Below, in pieces: positions 13,107-21,082 of a stretch of DNA of 47,779 nucleotides. This stretch comes from a virus. The stretch's first letter is position 1. Each line of letters opens with the position of its first letter. Position numbers and translations under genes: made by a program. The notes beneath the pieces were generated by a model. That model was not told the origin of the DNA, ran no database searches, and saw only the letters and a program-made list of their open reading frames with translations. The DNA is taken from positions 1-47,779 of the IMG/VR virus record IMGVR_UViG_3300046471_000223. One strand, 5' to 3'.

Positions 13107-13648
13107 CTTATCGCAACGTGGTTTCTGCAGTAGTCCGGGCCCTGGCCGCCGAGACGATCAATAGCGCAGGCGGGTGTGACTTCGAGCCAAAGGTGCAGGC
13201 TGCCAAACAGAAGGGTGAGATCGTCGGCAAGGAAGCTGCGTTCCTACAAGACTGCTGGGTGTTTGGTCGCCTCCACAAATCGTTGTCGACCGCACACTGG
13301 CGCGCGCTGGTGGCCAAGTTCTCGACGCACACTGACCGCAAGCACTCGGCAATAGCCGATCTGACCATAGTTTTGCGCTCGCCAGCGCCGGAGCGGTTCC
13401 GTCACTGCGCGATCGTTACTTGGGCGCTGCCAAAGCTGCCAGGTGTCGAGGGAAAGCGGTCCACTAGTGTGCTGCCAGCCGGGTGGTATGAGATGGATAA
13501 CTGGTCGAACGAACCGCACCCGATCAAGACTCAAGAGCGGTGGCGTCGTGAGATTCGCAAGACCTTAGAGCGCGAAGTTGATCAGGCCTTAGTGGAGGTC
13601 CAGCACGTTCTAGAGCATGAAGGCCTTCTGATGGCGGAATGTGCTTGA
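13103..13648 (+). CDS. 181-residue protein in the position of late antiterminator Q
   Basis: The last gene of the rightward early operon, overlapping the nuclease gene by four bases. The product (MTYRNVVSAVVRALAAETIN, later FLQDCWVFGRLHKSLSTAHW) is mixed helical with few cysteines and a basic middle (STHTDRKHS). I do not recognise it as any Q family. However, a promoter begins at its stop codon and a terminator lies 70 bases further on, which is the Q-pR'-tR' arrangement, so a late regulator is likely by position. Confidence 0.5.
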   Translation: MTYRNVVSAVVRALAAETINSAGGCDFEPKVQAAKQKGEIVGKEAAFLQDCWVFGRLHKSLSTAHWRALVAKFSTHTDRKHSAIADLTIVLRSPAPERFRHCAIVTWALPKLPGVEGKRSTSVLPAGWYEMDNWSNEPHPIKTQERWRREIRKTLEREVDQALVEVQHVLEHEGLLMAECA

Positions 13649-13674
13649 CCTTCAGTGATCCAATGAGCCAATAT
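13645..13674 (+). promoter_or_regulatory. candidate late promoter pR'
   Basis: TTGACC (13645-13650), an 18-base spacer and CAATAT (13669-13674). The -35 box overlaps the stop of the Q-position gene. Transcription would start near 13682 and meet a terminator within about 70 bases, as in lambda. The -10 box is weak. Confidence 0.45.
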
Positions 13675-13717
13675 CGCCCCATCATGTCAATCCTGCGCGC
13701 ATAAAGGATTGATCCAG

Positions 13718-13747
13718 AAAGCCCAGCATCTACTGTTGGGCTTTTTT
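13718..13747 (+). terminator. tR'-like intrinsic terminator
   Basis: AAAGCCCA pairs with TGGGCTTT around an 11-base loop and is followed by a run of T. Late transcription must read through it. Confidence 0.85.
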
Positions 13748-13846
13748 GTGCGTGTTTTCCGCCCGTCGGCCTGTAGGCACTTCACGATTTCGACGCATTC
13801 CGATCTGTATGTGCAGATATCCTGTACTCAGGTTAGGAGAGTCAGA

Positions 13847-14059
13847 ATGGCGATCGAGAACAACGGACCGGAATCAGCGTATCCAGGTCCAGACGAGAAA
13901 AGCATCGACACCGGCGCAGATCATGATTCTGGCCTGGATCAAACTTCCTCTGAGCCTAAGCAGGGAACAGGTGAGAAGCCGGAAGACTGGACCCCGCCAC
14001 AAGGGAATCCAGGCTCGGATCAGGATGCTCTGACCAACCGTGACAGAGGCGGCGCATAG
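13847..14059 (+). CDS. 70-residue disordered acidic protein
   Basis: GGAGAG lies upstream of the ATG. The product (MAIENNGPESAYPGPDEKSI, then KQGTGEKPEDWTPPQGNPGS) is rich in P, G, D, E and N and almost surely disordered. It sits alone between two terminators at the start of the late region. Function unknown. Confidence 0.6.
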   Translation: MAIENNGPESAYPGPDEKSIDTGADHDSGLDQTSSEPKQGTGEKPEDWTPPQGNPGSDQDALTNRDRGGA

Positions 14060-14090
14060 CTCCCGCTGCTTAAAGATAAGAAGCAAATAG

Positions 14091-14117
14091 AAGCCCAGGC
14101 ACTAGCTTGGGCTTTTT
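14091..14117 (+). terminator. intrinsic terminator before the lysis genes
   Basis: AAGCCCA and TGGGCTT pair around a ten-base loop, then five T. It is the second terminator between the putative late promoter and the first lysis gene. Confidence 0.75.
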
Positions 14118-14149
14118 CATTTCCGCTCCCCGCAAGGGAGGATAGTCGG

Positions 14150-14476
14150 ATGTCCAAAATGCCCGAGAAAAATCCTGATTTCTGGGCGCAAGTCTGGATC
14201 GTCGTCACGACGCCGCTTTGGCAGGGCGCAATCATGTCGGCAACCATCTCGATGCTGCGCGTCCTCTATGAAGGGAAAGAAGCAAACAAGCGCCGCGTCT
14301 TGCTCGAAGCGCTCATGTGCGGCGGCTTGAGCTTGTCGGCCAGTAGCGTCATCGAGTGGATGGCCTGGCCTTCCAGTCTGTCGGTGGGAGCGGGCGGCGC
14401 CATCGGCTTTATTGGCGTGACCGCCATTCGTGAATTAATCATCAGGTTTCTCGGGCGCAAGGCGGACTCAGCATGA
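14150..14476 (+). CDS. holin (lambda-family, holin_3-like)
   Basis: GGGAGG precedes the ATG. The 108-residue protein has three likely membrane segments: PLWQGAIMSATISMLRVLYE, LLEALMCGGLSLSASSVIEW and LSVGAGGAIGFIGVTAIREL, with a charged C terminus (RFLGRKADSA). This fits pinholin/holin families of lambda-like phages. It would time lysis by forming holes for the endolysin. Spanin genes follow directly, but the endolysin lies 30 kb downstream. Confidence 0.8.
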   Translation: MSKMPEKNPDFWAQVWIVVTTPLWQGAIMSATISMLRVLYEGKEANKRRVLLEALMCGGLSLSASSVIEWMAWPSSLSVGAGGAIGFIGVTAIRELIIRFLGRKADSA

Positions 14477-14904
14477 ACCTCGAACCTGTTGTCGCTGTTA
14501 CCAAGTCTGTCTCCACCCTGCGTGCCATTGCGGCTGCCATCGTGATTGCCATCGTCATGGGTCTGCTCATCGCTATCCAGCAGATCCGTGTTGTGTCCTT
14601 GCAGGGCAACCTCACGTTGGAACGTGGCGCCACCGCGACCGCCCTGAGCGCCAACGCCGAGAGCCTGGCCACCATAACCACGCTGCGAGCCGAGGCCGCA
14701 CGCAATGAGACTTACCGTCTCGATCTCGATAAGCGGCTGAAAGCCAGCGAGCAAAAAGCCGTACAGGCGAGGAAAGACTTTGAAGACCTCAAACGCAAAA
14801 GCCCGGCTGTTCGTAAGTGGGCTGATCAGCCTTTGCCTGACGGCCTGCGCGGGAAGCCAGCCAGCTCCGGGAAAGACAACAACGTTAAGGCTCGAGCCCC
14901 CTGA
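14473..14904 (+). CDS. inner-membrane spanin (Rz/LysB-like), first copy
   Basis: It overlaps the holin by four bases. One N-terminal membrane segment (IAAAIVIAIVMGLLIAIQQI, about residues 18-38) is followed by a periplasmic coiled coil (TTLRAEAARNETYRLDLDKR...SEQKAVQARK) and the LysB-like motif SPAVRKWADQPLPDGLRG near the end. It should pair with the outer-membrane lipoprotein encoded in the +1 frame to fuse the membranes in the last step of lysis. Confidence 0.8.
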   Translation: MNLEPVVAVTKSVSTLRAIAAAIVIAIVMGLLIAIQQIRVVSLQGNLTLERGATATALSANAESLATITTLRAEAARNETYRLDLDKRLKASEQKAVQARKDFEDLKRKSPAVRKWADQPLPDGLRGKPASSGKDNNVKARAP

Positions 14905-15052
14905 GCTGGTCTCATGTGAGCGCATCAGCACCACTGATGACGACCTCGCGCTGAACGGCGACCTCTGGGCGCTGAAGGATCGGGCGGTGAACCTGCTCGA
15001 TACTTGCGCCGATCAGGTGGACGCCCAGATCCTCCGAAGCAAAACCAAGTAA
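14780..15052 (+). CDS. outer-membrane spanin lipoprotein (Rz1/LysC-like), first copy
   Basis: A TTG start with GAGGAAAG upstream. The 90-residue product begins MKTSNAKARLFVSGLISLCL and has a lipobox LTAC near residue 22, then a proline-containing periplasmic part and a helical tail (GDLWALKDRAVNLLDTCADQ). It overlaps the last 125 bases of the inner spanin in another frame and extends 148 bases beyond it. Longer than lambda Rz1, it resembles LysC-type proteins. Confidence 0.75.
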   Translation: MKTSNAKARLFVSGLISLCLTACAGSQPAPGKTTTLRLEPPELVSCERISTTDDDLALNGDLWALKDRAVNLLDTCADQVDAQILRSKTK

Positions 15053-15053
15053 T

Positions 15054-15090
15054 CCGCGCCACGTTTCGTCAAGCGCGGTTTCGTGGCGCG
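15054..15090 (+). repeat. repeated hairpin element, copy 2
   Basis: CCGCGCCACGTTTCGTCA (15054-15071) is identical to 7999-8016. Here CGCGCCACG (15055-15063) pairs with CGTGGCGCG (15082-15090), a nine-base-pair stem in the gap after the spanin genes. The plus-strand frame over it reads APRFVKRGFVARSH and stops before the next gene. Confidence 0.7.
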
Positions 15091-15141
15091 CTCACATATT
15101 CCTAGTTCTTGCCGAACCCCGGCAATTCTCCGAGGTATGAC

Positions 15142-15414
15142 ATGACCAAGCAGCTCGTTAAGCCGCCTGCCAAGAAGCGCGCGCGTGTGAAACCTGAAAT
15201 TTTGGAACTCCCGGCCGAGACGTCGTCGCCAGACATGTCGATCTCGCCCGCTGTGGCTTCGGAAGTTGATGGCCTGAATCAACGCATCATCGACGCTGTG
15301 AATTACGCGAAGACCACCGGCGTAGCGCAAGGATTCATCGTTGCGGTGCTTCATGGCGCAGCATTGCGCGAGACCGAGATGATGAACCGGCCTGTTCCGA
15401 CCGCTCAAGGCTGA
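15142..15414 (+). CDS. 90-residue hypothetical protein
   Basis: GAGGT lies six bases before the ATG at 15142. A basic disordered N terminus (KPPAKKRARVKPEIL) leads to a helical C-terminal part (VDGLNQRIIDAVNYAKTTGV, then FIVAVLHGAALRETEMM). This is the pattern of small phage proteins of unknown role between lysis and packaging genes. Confidence 0.55.
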   Translation: MTKQLVKPPAKKRARVKPEILELPAETSSPDMSISPAVASEVDGLNQRIIDAVNYAKTTGVAQGFIVAVLHGAALRETEMMNRPVPTAQG

Positions 15415-15419
15415 CAGGC

Positions 15420-15629
15420 ATGAAGATCATCGTCAGCAAGCTCCTTGGCTCTGCCGAGGTCGAGTTCTTGCGTGAGGGCACAGTCGTGCACGTCGAGCGG
15501 TTCAAGGGCAAGCAGTCAGGCCCGTTCGAGCGCCCGATCCGCACCGCTGAAGCATTCGATGATCACCGTTGCCGCTTCGTGACCGTGATGCCGGATGACT
15601 GGAAGTTCGAGTATGAGGTGGTGGCGTGA
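15420..15629 (+). CDS. 69-residue hypothetical protein
   Basis: A compact beta-rich product: MKIIVSKLLGSAEVEFLREG, then VVHVERFKGK and CRFVTVMPDDWKFEYEVVA. It follows the previous gene after five bases and overlaps the next (broken) frame by three. No family recognised. Confidence 0.55.
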   Translation: MKIIVSKLLGSAEVEFLREGTVVHVERFKGKQSGPFERPIRTAEAFDDHRCRFVTVMPDDWKFEYEVVA

Positions 15630-15671
15630 CGACGATTGCCATCCAAGACGGCGCCATCGATGGATTGTGAA
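15627..15671 (+). pseudogene. truncated start of a proteasome-like (Ntn-hydrolase) phage gene
   Basis: The frame reads MTTIAIQDGAIDGL and stops. MTTIA.(K/Q)DG.I is the usual opening of phage Ntn-hydrolase-like proteins, where the threonine after Met is the nucleophile, found at this place in related phages. The rest of the gene is missing. From about 15672 to 15970 I see no confident gene; a 75-codon frame at 15636-15863 is open but not protein-like enough to call. Confidence 0.35.
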
Positions 15672-15902
15672 TTGCCGATGGACACGCAAGGGAAAGAAAA
15701 CTGTTGTTCTATTTTTCATCCACAGCCAGGGTTTATCTTGGCGGTTACGGACGTTTCGGATAGTCTTGGATCTTCAGAAATCATAGGAGTGAGCGAGCCT
15801 GGCATCAAGCGTCCTGCACAACGGCACCTGTTACAACGGTTATCGGGAGCAACGCCCATGTAACCATCAACCAGACCAATGTCAGTAAATGCAAATACCA
15901 GG

Positions 15903-15923
15903 TAGGGAGTTCGATTCTCCCTA
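15903..15923 (+). other. tRNA T-arm-like hairpin
   Basis: TAGGGAG and CTCCCTA form a seven-base-pair stem around TTCGATT, a perfect match to the T-loop consensus (TTCRANY). No matching acceptor strand, anticodon arm or D-arm is found within 100 bases upstream, so it is not a complete tRNA. It may be a tRNA fragment carried by recombination or a chance mimic. Confidence 0.4.
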
Positions 15924-15970
15924 GCGAAAACGGAATAACATCACCTACTAAAAAACGAGGAGTTTTGAAG

Positions 15971-16087
15971 ATGAAAAAACGTACCCAAGGAATCAAATCG
16001 ATAGCTCGAAATGTAACCGCAGGCGTTGTGATGCTGGGATCGCTACTGGATGGTGGCGTACATTCCGCTCAATCCTATGATTTTTGA
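15971..16087 (+). CDS. 38-residue small peptide with signal-like N terminus
   Basis: GAGGAG lies eight bases before the ATG. The product starts MKKRTQGIKSIARNVTAGVV and continues MLGSLLDGGVHSAQSYDF: a basic start, a hydrophobic stretch and a possible signal peptidase site (VHSA). Base composition is clearly more AT-rich than in the neighbouring late genes, which suggests acquired DNA. Function unknown. Confidence 0.45.
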   Translation: MKKRTQGIKSIARNVTAGVVMLGSLLDGGVHSAQSYDF

Positions 16088-16149
16088 TAGCTGATTTATT
16101 TAATGGTATTTAGCGACTGACATTCGTCGGTTGCTGCATAGGGGTGACT

Positions 16150-16770
16150 ATGAACAGGCCACTCCCCCCAAGCTCCCTCTTGTCCGTTTCAGACTTCCAA
16201 TTAAGTGGTCGCCTAGTTCCTGCCCCTGAGGTGTGGGACTGGCTTTGCGTCGAAATCCTCGCCCAAACCGGAAGCATCCACAACGATGATCACGCCCATC
16301 TGATCGACGCTGACATCTGTGTGATGTGGGCATCATCTGCTTTCACCAAAAAGGGTCGGACAGTCGTTGGCCAGGCCGAGCAGGTCGCCCTCCGTGCAGG
16401 GGGGTGGCAGAAAGCTCGGATGGAACAACCGATGATGGATTGGTTCGGCCGTGTGCCGGCTTACATCATCACCCTCGCTGCCGATTACTGTTCCCAGTGC
16501 AGCGATGCCGACTTCTGCGCGCTGGTTGAGCATGAGCTTTATCACATCGCCCAAGCACAGGATCAGTACGGCGCCCCCAAGCTCACGCAAGAAGGTCTTC
16601 CCAAGCTTGAGATGCGCGGCCACGACGTCGAAGAATTCGTCGGTGTCGTCCGCCGCTATGGTGCGAGCCCTGACGTACAAGCTCTGGTCGACGCTGCAAA
16701 CAAACCTGCCGAGGTAGGCAAATTGAACATTTCGAGGGCCTGCGGAACCTGTCTGCTCAAGTCGGCTTGA
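16150..16770 (+). CDS. putative phage metallopeptidase
   Basis: The 206-residue protein has the zincin motif HELYH at residues 128-132, followed by acidic residues and GHDVEEF, which could supply the third ligand, and a C-terminal CGTC. This matches the phage putative metallopeptidase domain (PhageMetallopep type). Such genes are regularly found just upstream of DUF2280 small terminases; the substrate is unknown. I take the ATG at 16150, five bases after GGGG. Confidence 0.75.
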   Translation: MNRPLPPSSLLSVSDFQLSGRLVPAPEVWDWLCVEILAQTGSIHNDDHAHLIDADICVMWASSAFTKKGRTVVGQAEQVALRAGGWQKARMEQPMMDWFGRVPAYIITLAADYCSQCSDADFCALVEHELYHIAQAQDQYGAPKLTQEGLPKLEMRGHDVEEFVGVVRRYGASPDVQALVDAANKPAEVGKLNISRACGTCLLKSA

Positions 16771-16801
16771 TCCTTGACGCCCCTTGACGGATACCAAATC
16801 T

Positions 16802-17278
16802 ATGGCAGCTCTGAAAGACGAGGTGAAGGCCTTCATTGTTCAGGCGCTTGCCTGCTTTGATTCGCCGAGCCAGGTAGCGCAGGCCGTAAAGGAACAATAC
16901 GGCGTCGAGGTCTCCCGCCAACTGTGTGAGCGATACGACCCCACAAAGTACTCCGGCCGAGACCTTAGCCACAAGTGGAAGACCTACTTCGGTGAGTGCC
17001 GCGCGCGGTTCCGCGAAGAGACTTCGGAAATTTCGATAGCCAATAGAGCGTTCCGGCTGCGCGGTCTAGCTCGCATGGCCGAGAAGGCCGAAAGCATGAA
17101 GAACATGGTGCTGGCTGCTCATCTGTTCGAGCAGGCAGCCAAAGAGGTGGGCGACATTTACGTGAATCGCCGCCTCGAGCCCGAAAAGCCTCTTGGCTCC
17201 CAAGCTGATCAGCAACATGCGGTCGCTGAATACAGGCTGGAGCCAGACGAGAATGTACCTACTACCCCGCACCTTTGA
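16802..17278 (+). CDS. terS: terminase small subunit (DUF2280)
   Basis: The start MAALKDEVKAFIVQALACFD and the following VAQAVKEQYGVEVSRQLCER are hallmarks of DUF2280: an N-terminal helix-turn-helix that recognises the packaging site. A helical middle (ANRAFRLRGLARMAEKAESM) for oligomerisation follows. The 158-residue length fits. It overlaps the large subunit by 26 bases. The packaging site (cos or pac) is usually in or just before this gene. Confidence 0.85.
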   Translation: MAALKDEVKAFIVQALACFDSPSQVAQAVKEQYGVEVSRQLCERYDPTKYSGRDLSHKWKTYFGECRARFREETSEISIANRAFRLRGLARMAEKAESMKNMVLAAHLFEQAAKEVGDIYVNRRLEPEKPLGSQADQQHAVAEYRLEPDENVPTTPHL

Positions 17279-18578
17279 TCAGCCGGTAAAGCTGACGCCG
17301 AAGCAGGCCAACATTTACGTTTGGGGCTTCCAGCCCGAAGCGCGCTTCCGCGATGCGGTATGTGGCCGTCGGTTCGGCAAGACATTTCTCGGTAAAGCGG
17401 AAATGCGCCGCGCTGCCAGGCTGGCCGCTGAGTGGGGTGTCAGCGTCGAGGATGAAATCTGGTACGGCGCTCCGACATTCAAGCAGGCCAAGCGCGTGTT
17501 CTGGCGTCGGCTCAAGCAGGCGATCCCGGAGGCATGGCGCGCTCACCGGCCGAACGAGACTGAATGCTCGATCACACTGAAGTCTGGTCACGTCATGCGC
17601 GTGGTCGGGCTCGACAACTACGACAACCTGCGCGGCTCTGGCCTCTTCTTCGTCCTGGTGGATGAATGGGCGGACTGCCCGTGGGCTGCCTGGGAAGAAG
17701 TGCTCCGGCCGATGCTGTCGACCTGTCAGTACACGTTGCCGGGCGGCGAGACGCGAAAGGGCGGACATGCTCTGCGCATTGGCACGCCGAAAGGCTTTAA
17801 CCACTGCTATGACACGTATCTTGATGGCCAGCCAGGCGCCGAACCTGATCACAAGAGCTGGCAGTACACCTCCTTGCAAGGCGGCAACGTTCCTGCCGAA
17901 GAGCTAGAAGCGGCTCGTCGCAAGATGGACCCGCGAACGTTCCGGCAAGAGTACGAGGCTGGCTTCGAGAGCTATTCCGGGATTGTCTACTACACGTTCA
18001 GCAGGACTGAAAGCGCGACCACGGAGCGTATAAAGCCCGGCGAAGCGCTGCATATCGGCATGGACTTCAACGTCATGAAGATGGCTGCGGTCGTCTACGT
18101 GGTTCGAGACGGGCTGCCACTTGCCCTTGATGAATTCCATGGGGTCCGCGACACGCCGGATATGATCGAGAAGATTCAGGCGAGATTCCAAGGGCACAGT
18201 ATCGCGGTCTATCCGGATGCCAGCGGGCAGAACACTAGCAGCAAGAACGCCAGCGAATCCGACCTGTCCCTCTTGAGGAAAGCAGGATTCACCGTGGTCG
18301 TGGATTCAACAAATCCGGGGGTCAAGGATCGCGTGAACGCATTGAACGCCGTGCTCCTAAACACCTACGGCGAGCGGCGCTTGAAGGTCAATACTGACCA
18401 GTGCCCTCAACTCACACTGTGCCTGGAGCGTCAGACCTACACCAAAAAAGGTGAGCCGGACAAAGATCCGAAGAAGGGTCACGACCACATGAACGACGCG
18501 GCTGGCTACTTCATCGCCAAGCGCTACCCGATCAAAACTCAAACCGCCGGCGTCCGCCGTATTGGAGGATTGGCCTGA
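17253..18578 (+). CDS. terL: terminase large subunit
   Basis: The 441-residue packaging ATPase has Walker A CGRRFGKT at residues 37-44, Walker B FFVLVDEW at about 132-139, a coupling motif in RIGTPKG, and an RNase H-like nuclease domain with first Asp in GMDFNVMK (about 271), YPDASGQN in the middle and a final Asp in DHMNDAAGY (about 415). It cuts concatemers and drives DNA into the prohead. The start at 17253 is chosen because family alignment in mind begins with LPRTFDQPVKLTPKQ. Confidence 0.9.
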   Translation: MYLLPRTFDQPVKLTPKQANIYVWGFQPEARFRDAVCGRRFGKTFLGKAEMRRAARLAAEWGVSVEDEIWYGAPTFKQAKRVFWRRLKQAIPEAWRAHRPNETECSITLKSGHVMRVVGLDNYDNLRGSGLFFVLVDEWADCPWAAWEEVLRPMLSTCQYTLPGGETRKGGHALRIGTPKGFNHCYDTYLDGQPGAEPDHKSWQYTSLQGGNVPAEELEAARRKMDPRTFRQEYEAGFESYSGIVYYTFSRTESATTERIKPGEALHIGMDFNVMKMAAVVYVVRDGLPLALDEFHGVRDTPDMIEKIQARFQGHSIAVYPDASGQNTSSKNASESDLSLLRKAGFTVVVDSTNPGVKDRVNALNAVLLNTYGERRLKVNTDQCPQLTLCLERQTYTKKGEPDKDPKKGHDHMNDAAGYFIAKRYPIKTQTAGVRRIGGLA

Positions 18579-20026
18579 TGCCAGTGCAATCAACAAACCC
18601 CGAGTACGACGATCACCTTGCCGAATGGCAGATGATGGACGACGCGCTCGAAGGCGAGTGCGCAATCACCCGCAACGACAAGTACCTTCCTAAGCCATCC
18701 GGCATGGTCGAAGCTGAAAAGCTGGACGCGACCGGTAACGCTTACCTCTACACGAACTACCGTGACCGCGCCCAGTACGAACATTGGGTACGCGACTCGC
18801 TGCGCTCGATGATGGGTCTTGTGTCGCGGCTTATCCCCGAGATCACGCTACCGGGGGGGCTGAAGGGGATTGAAGAAAACGCCACCGCTGACGGCTTCAG
18901 CCTCAAGCAGTTGTTCATGCGCATGGTTCGTCAGACGATTTCGCACGGCCGTGTGCCGCTGGTTGTGAACGTCGACGATCGTAGCGAGCCGTATTTCTCC
19001 ACGTACGCCGCGCGCAACGCGATCAACTGGGACGCCGCTGATCAGGGCGGTCGTCAAGACCTGGTGCTCGCAGTGTTCCGGGAGTTCAGGAAGAAGGGCG
19101 GGGATCGGTACAGCCACGAATGCGATGTAGTGTTCCGCGAGTTCTTCATGCGGGACGATGTTTGCTATACCTCGGTCCGCAATGAGGGTGGCGACGTAGT
19201 CGAAGACGAACGCCCGCTGGGCACCACCGGCAACGACAATCGATTGATTCGCGGGCTGCCTTACATCCCGGTCATTTACTGCGGCTCCACCGACAACTCT
19301 CCGGAAGTGGATGAGGTTCCGCTGCTTACCATGGCTCGTGCTGCGGTGAAATCTTACCAGCTCAGTGCCGACTACTTCACCGCGCTGCACCAGACCAGTC
19401 ACCCGCAACCCTGGGTGTCCGGGCTGGACGAGAATATCGAGCTGAGCGTGACCGGGCCATCAGCGGCTTGGGATCTTGGCCCGAATGGCAAGTGCGGCTA
19501 CCTAGAGTTTCAGGGGGCTGGCATCGAGGCTGCGCGCCTGGCGATGGCCGACCAGAAAGGCGCAGCTCTTGAGGCCGGCGCCAAGGTCATGGACGTTTCG
19601 GGTGATGCCGAGTCAGGCGAAGCCCGCAAGACGCGCCAGAACGATCAGCACGCCACCTTGCACAGCATCGTCATGTCGGTAGCGGAAGCCATCGAGCAGG
19701 GCCTGCGCTATGCGGCTGAGTGGAAGGGCTACAAGCCGGAAGACGTCGTCTTCATGGTCAAGCCTGAGTTCATCACGCCAGTCGTGGACGCGCAGGTGCT
19801 TGCCGAGCTGCAGAAGGCCGTGATGGCCGGCACAGTCAGTGCCGACACCTACTGGCTCTACCTCACCACCGGCAAGCTGCCAGAACGCGCCTACGACGAA
19901 GAGTCCGACCTGATTAGCGAAGAACGCGAATCGGCCGGCATCAATCTGGATAAAGACGATGGCGACGGCACCAGCAACAAACCGGACGGCGGACAGCCTG
20001 CTGCTGGAGCAATCGACGCGGCATAG
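18578..20026 (+). CDS. portal protein (DUF4055)
   Basis: The ATG overlaps the stop of the large terminase (TGATG), with GGAGGA upstream. The 482-residue product has the DUF4055 portal layout: an N-terminal helical part with YLYTNYRDRAQYEHW, a central domain (RGLPYIPVIYCGSTDNSPEV) and the wing/stem helices (AIEQGLRYAAEWKGYKPEDV). The disordered C terminus carries DDGDGTSNKPDGGQPAAG. Twelve copies should form the channel for DNA entry and tail joining. Confidence 0.85.
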   Translation: MPVQSTNPEYDDHLAEWQMMDDALEGECAITRNDKYLPKPSGMVEAEKLDATGNAYLYTNYRDRAQYEHWVRDSLRSMMGLVSRLIPEITLPGGLKGIEENATADGFSLKQLFMRMVRQTISHGRVPLVVNVDDRSEPYFSTYAARNAINWDAADQGGRQDLVLAVFREFRKKGGDRYSHECDVVFREFFMRDDVCYTSVRNEGGDVVEDERPLGTTGNDNRLIRGLPYIPVIYCGSTDNSPEVDEVPLLTMARAAVKSYQLSADYFTALHQTSHPQPWVSGLDENIELSVTGPSAAWDLGPNGKCGYLEFQGAGIEAARLAMADQKGAALEAGAKVMDVSGDAESGEARKTRQNDQHATLHSIVMSVAEAIEQGLRYAAEWKGYKPEDVVFMVKPEFITPVVDAQVLAELQKAVMAGTVSADTYWLYLTTGKLPERAYDEESDLISEERESAGINLDKDDGDGTSNKPDGGQPAAGAIDAA

Positions 20027-21059
20027 CGTCATGCTCGAGCGGCTGAAAGCAGGCGAGGTCAAGAAGTTCGAGAAATACCTGCGCCAGATCGACACGGTTG
20101 TGCGTGATCAGCTAACCCGCAAGGAGCTGACCACCTACGGCCGTGACCGTCTGGAACAGTTCCTCGCCCGCGTCGATGGAAAGCTGCTCGACATCTACAC
20201 GGCGTACGGCGACGTGGTGCAGGCCGATCTGGTCGACATCGCGATCTACGAATCAACCTTCGAAGCCAGCAGCCTCAATCATGCATTCACGATCGATGCC
20301 GTGGTTCCGACCAATGCGGTGATCCGCGCTGCTGTCTTCTCGTATCCGCTACAAGTGACCGGGATCGACGGCGGCAAGCTACTCAAGCCATTCCTGAGCG
20401 GCTGGACCCGCACCGAGACAATGCGGGTGACGAACACAATCAGGCTCGGCTTCGGCCAGGGCCAGACGAATGCTCAGATCATCCAGGCCATTCGCGGCAC
20501 CGCGGCGCAGAATTTCACGGACGGCGTGCTCGCGATCAGTAATCGCAACGCCGCGTCGATAGTGCAGACGGCAGTCCAGCATGTGGCAACGACAGCGCGC
20601 ATGGAAACGCTGAAGGCCAACCCTGACGTGGTGAAGGCTTACCGCTGGATCTCGACGCTGGACCGCAAGACCTCGCTGCAATGCAAGGGGCTTGATGGCC
20701 GCGTGTTCGAGGTAGGTAAAGGGCCGCTTCCTCCCGCGCACATCAACTGTCGGTCGTCTACCACTCCAGTGACGGCACTCGAGGAGTTCTTCTCGAAGGG
20801 CGCCACGCGCGCTTCAGTCGGCGATAACGGTGGAGGGCAGGTCGATGCCAGCCTCACGTATTACAAATGGCTCGCCACGCAGCCAGCGAGCTTTCAGGAT
20901 GCAGCGCTCGGGCCGGTTCGCGGCAGGCTGTTCCGCAAAGGCGGGTTAACCCCGGAGAAGTTCGCCACGCTGCAGCTTAACTCCAAGTTCAAGCCGTTGA
21001 CTCTGGCCGAGCTCAAAGCGATCGAGCCGGAAATGTTTGTGAGAGCCGGTGTAAACTGA
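19959..21059 (+). CDS. minor head protein (Mu F-like)
   Basis: The 366-residue protein has the Mu F head-morphogenesis domain with YRWISTLDRKTSLQCKGLDG, then PPAHINCRSSTTPV, including the conserved Cys, His and Asn/Cys residues. Helical N-terminal and C-terminal extensions flank it. It overlaps the portal gene by 68 bases, unusual but common in this family; an alternative start is the ATG at 20031. Proteins of this family enter the capsid and help assembly, and may be ejected with DNA. Confidence 0.8.
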   Translation: MATAPATNRTADSLLLEQSTRHSVMLERLKAGEVKKFEKYLRQIDTVVRDQLTRKELTTYGRDRLEQFLARVDGKLLDIYTAYGDVVQADLVDIAIYESTFEASSLNHAFTIDAVVPTNAVIRAAVFSYPLQVTGIDGGKLLKPFLSGWTRTETMRVTNTIRLGFGQGQTNAQIIQAIRGTAAQNFTDGVLAISNRNAASIVQTAVQHVATTARMETLKANPDVVKAYRWISTLDRKTSLQCKGLDGRVFEVGKGPLPPAHINCRSSTTPVTALEEFFSKGATRASVGDNGGGQVDASLTYYKWLATQPASFQDAALGPVRGRLFRKGGLTPEKFATLQLNSKFKPLTLAELKAIEPEMFVRAGVN

Positions 21060-21082
21060 GCGCCCATCACCCAGGGCCGACC

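Noticed and set aside
15880-15930. A complete tRNA gene ending in the T-arm-like hairpin
   Set aside because: I looked for a matching acceptor strand, anticodon arm and D-arm within about 100 bases upstream and found none.
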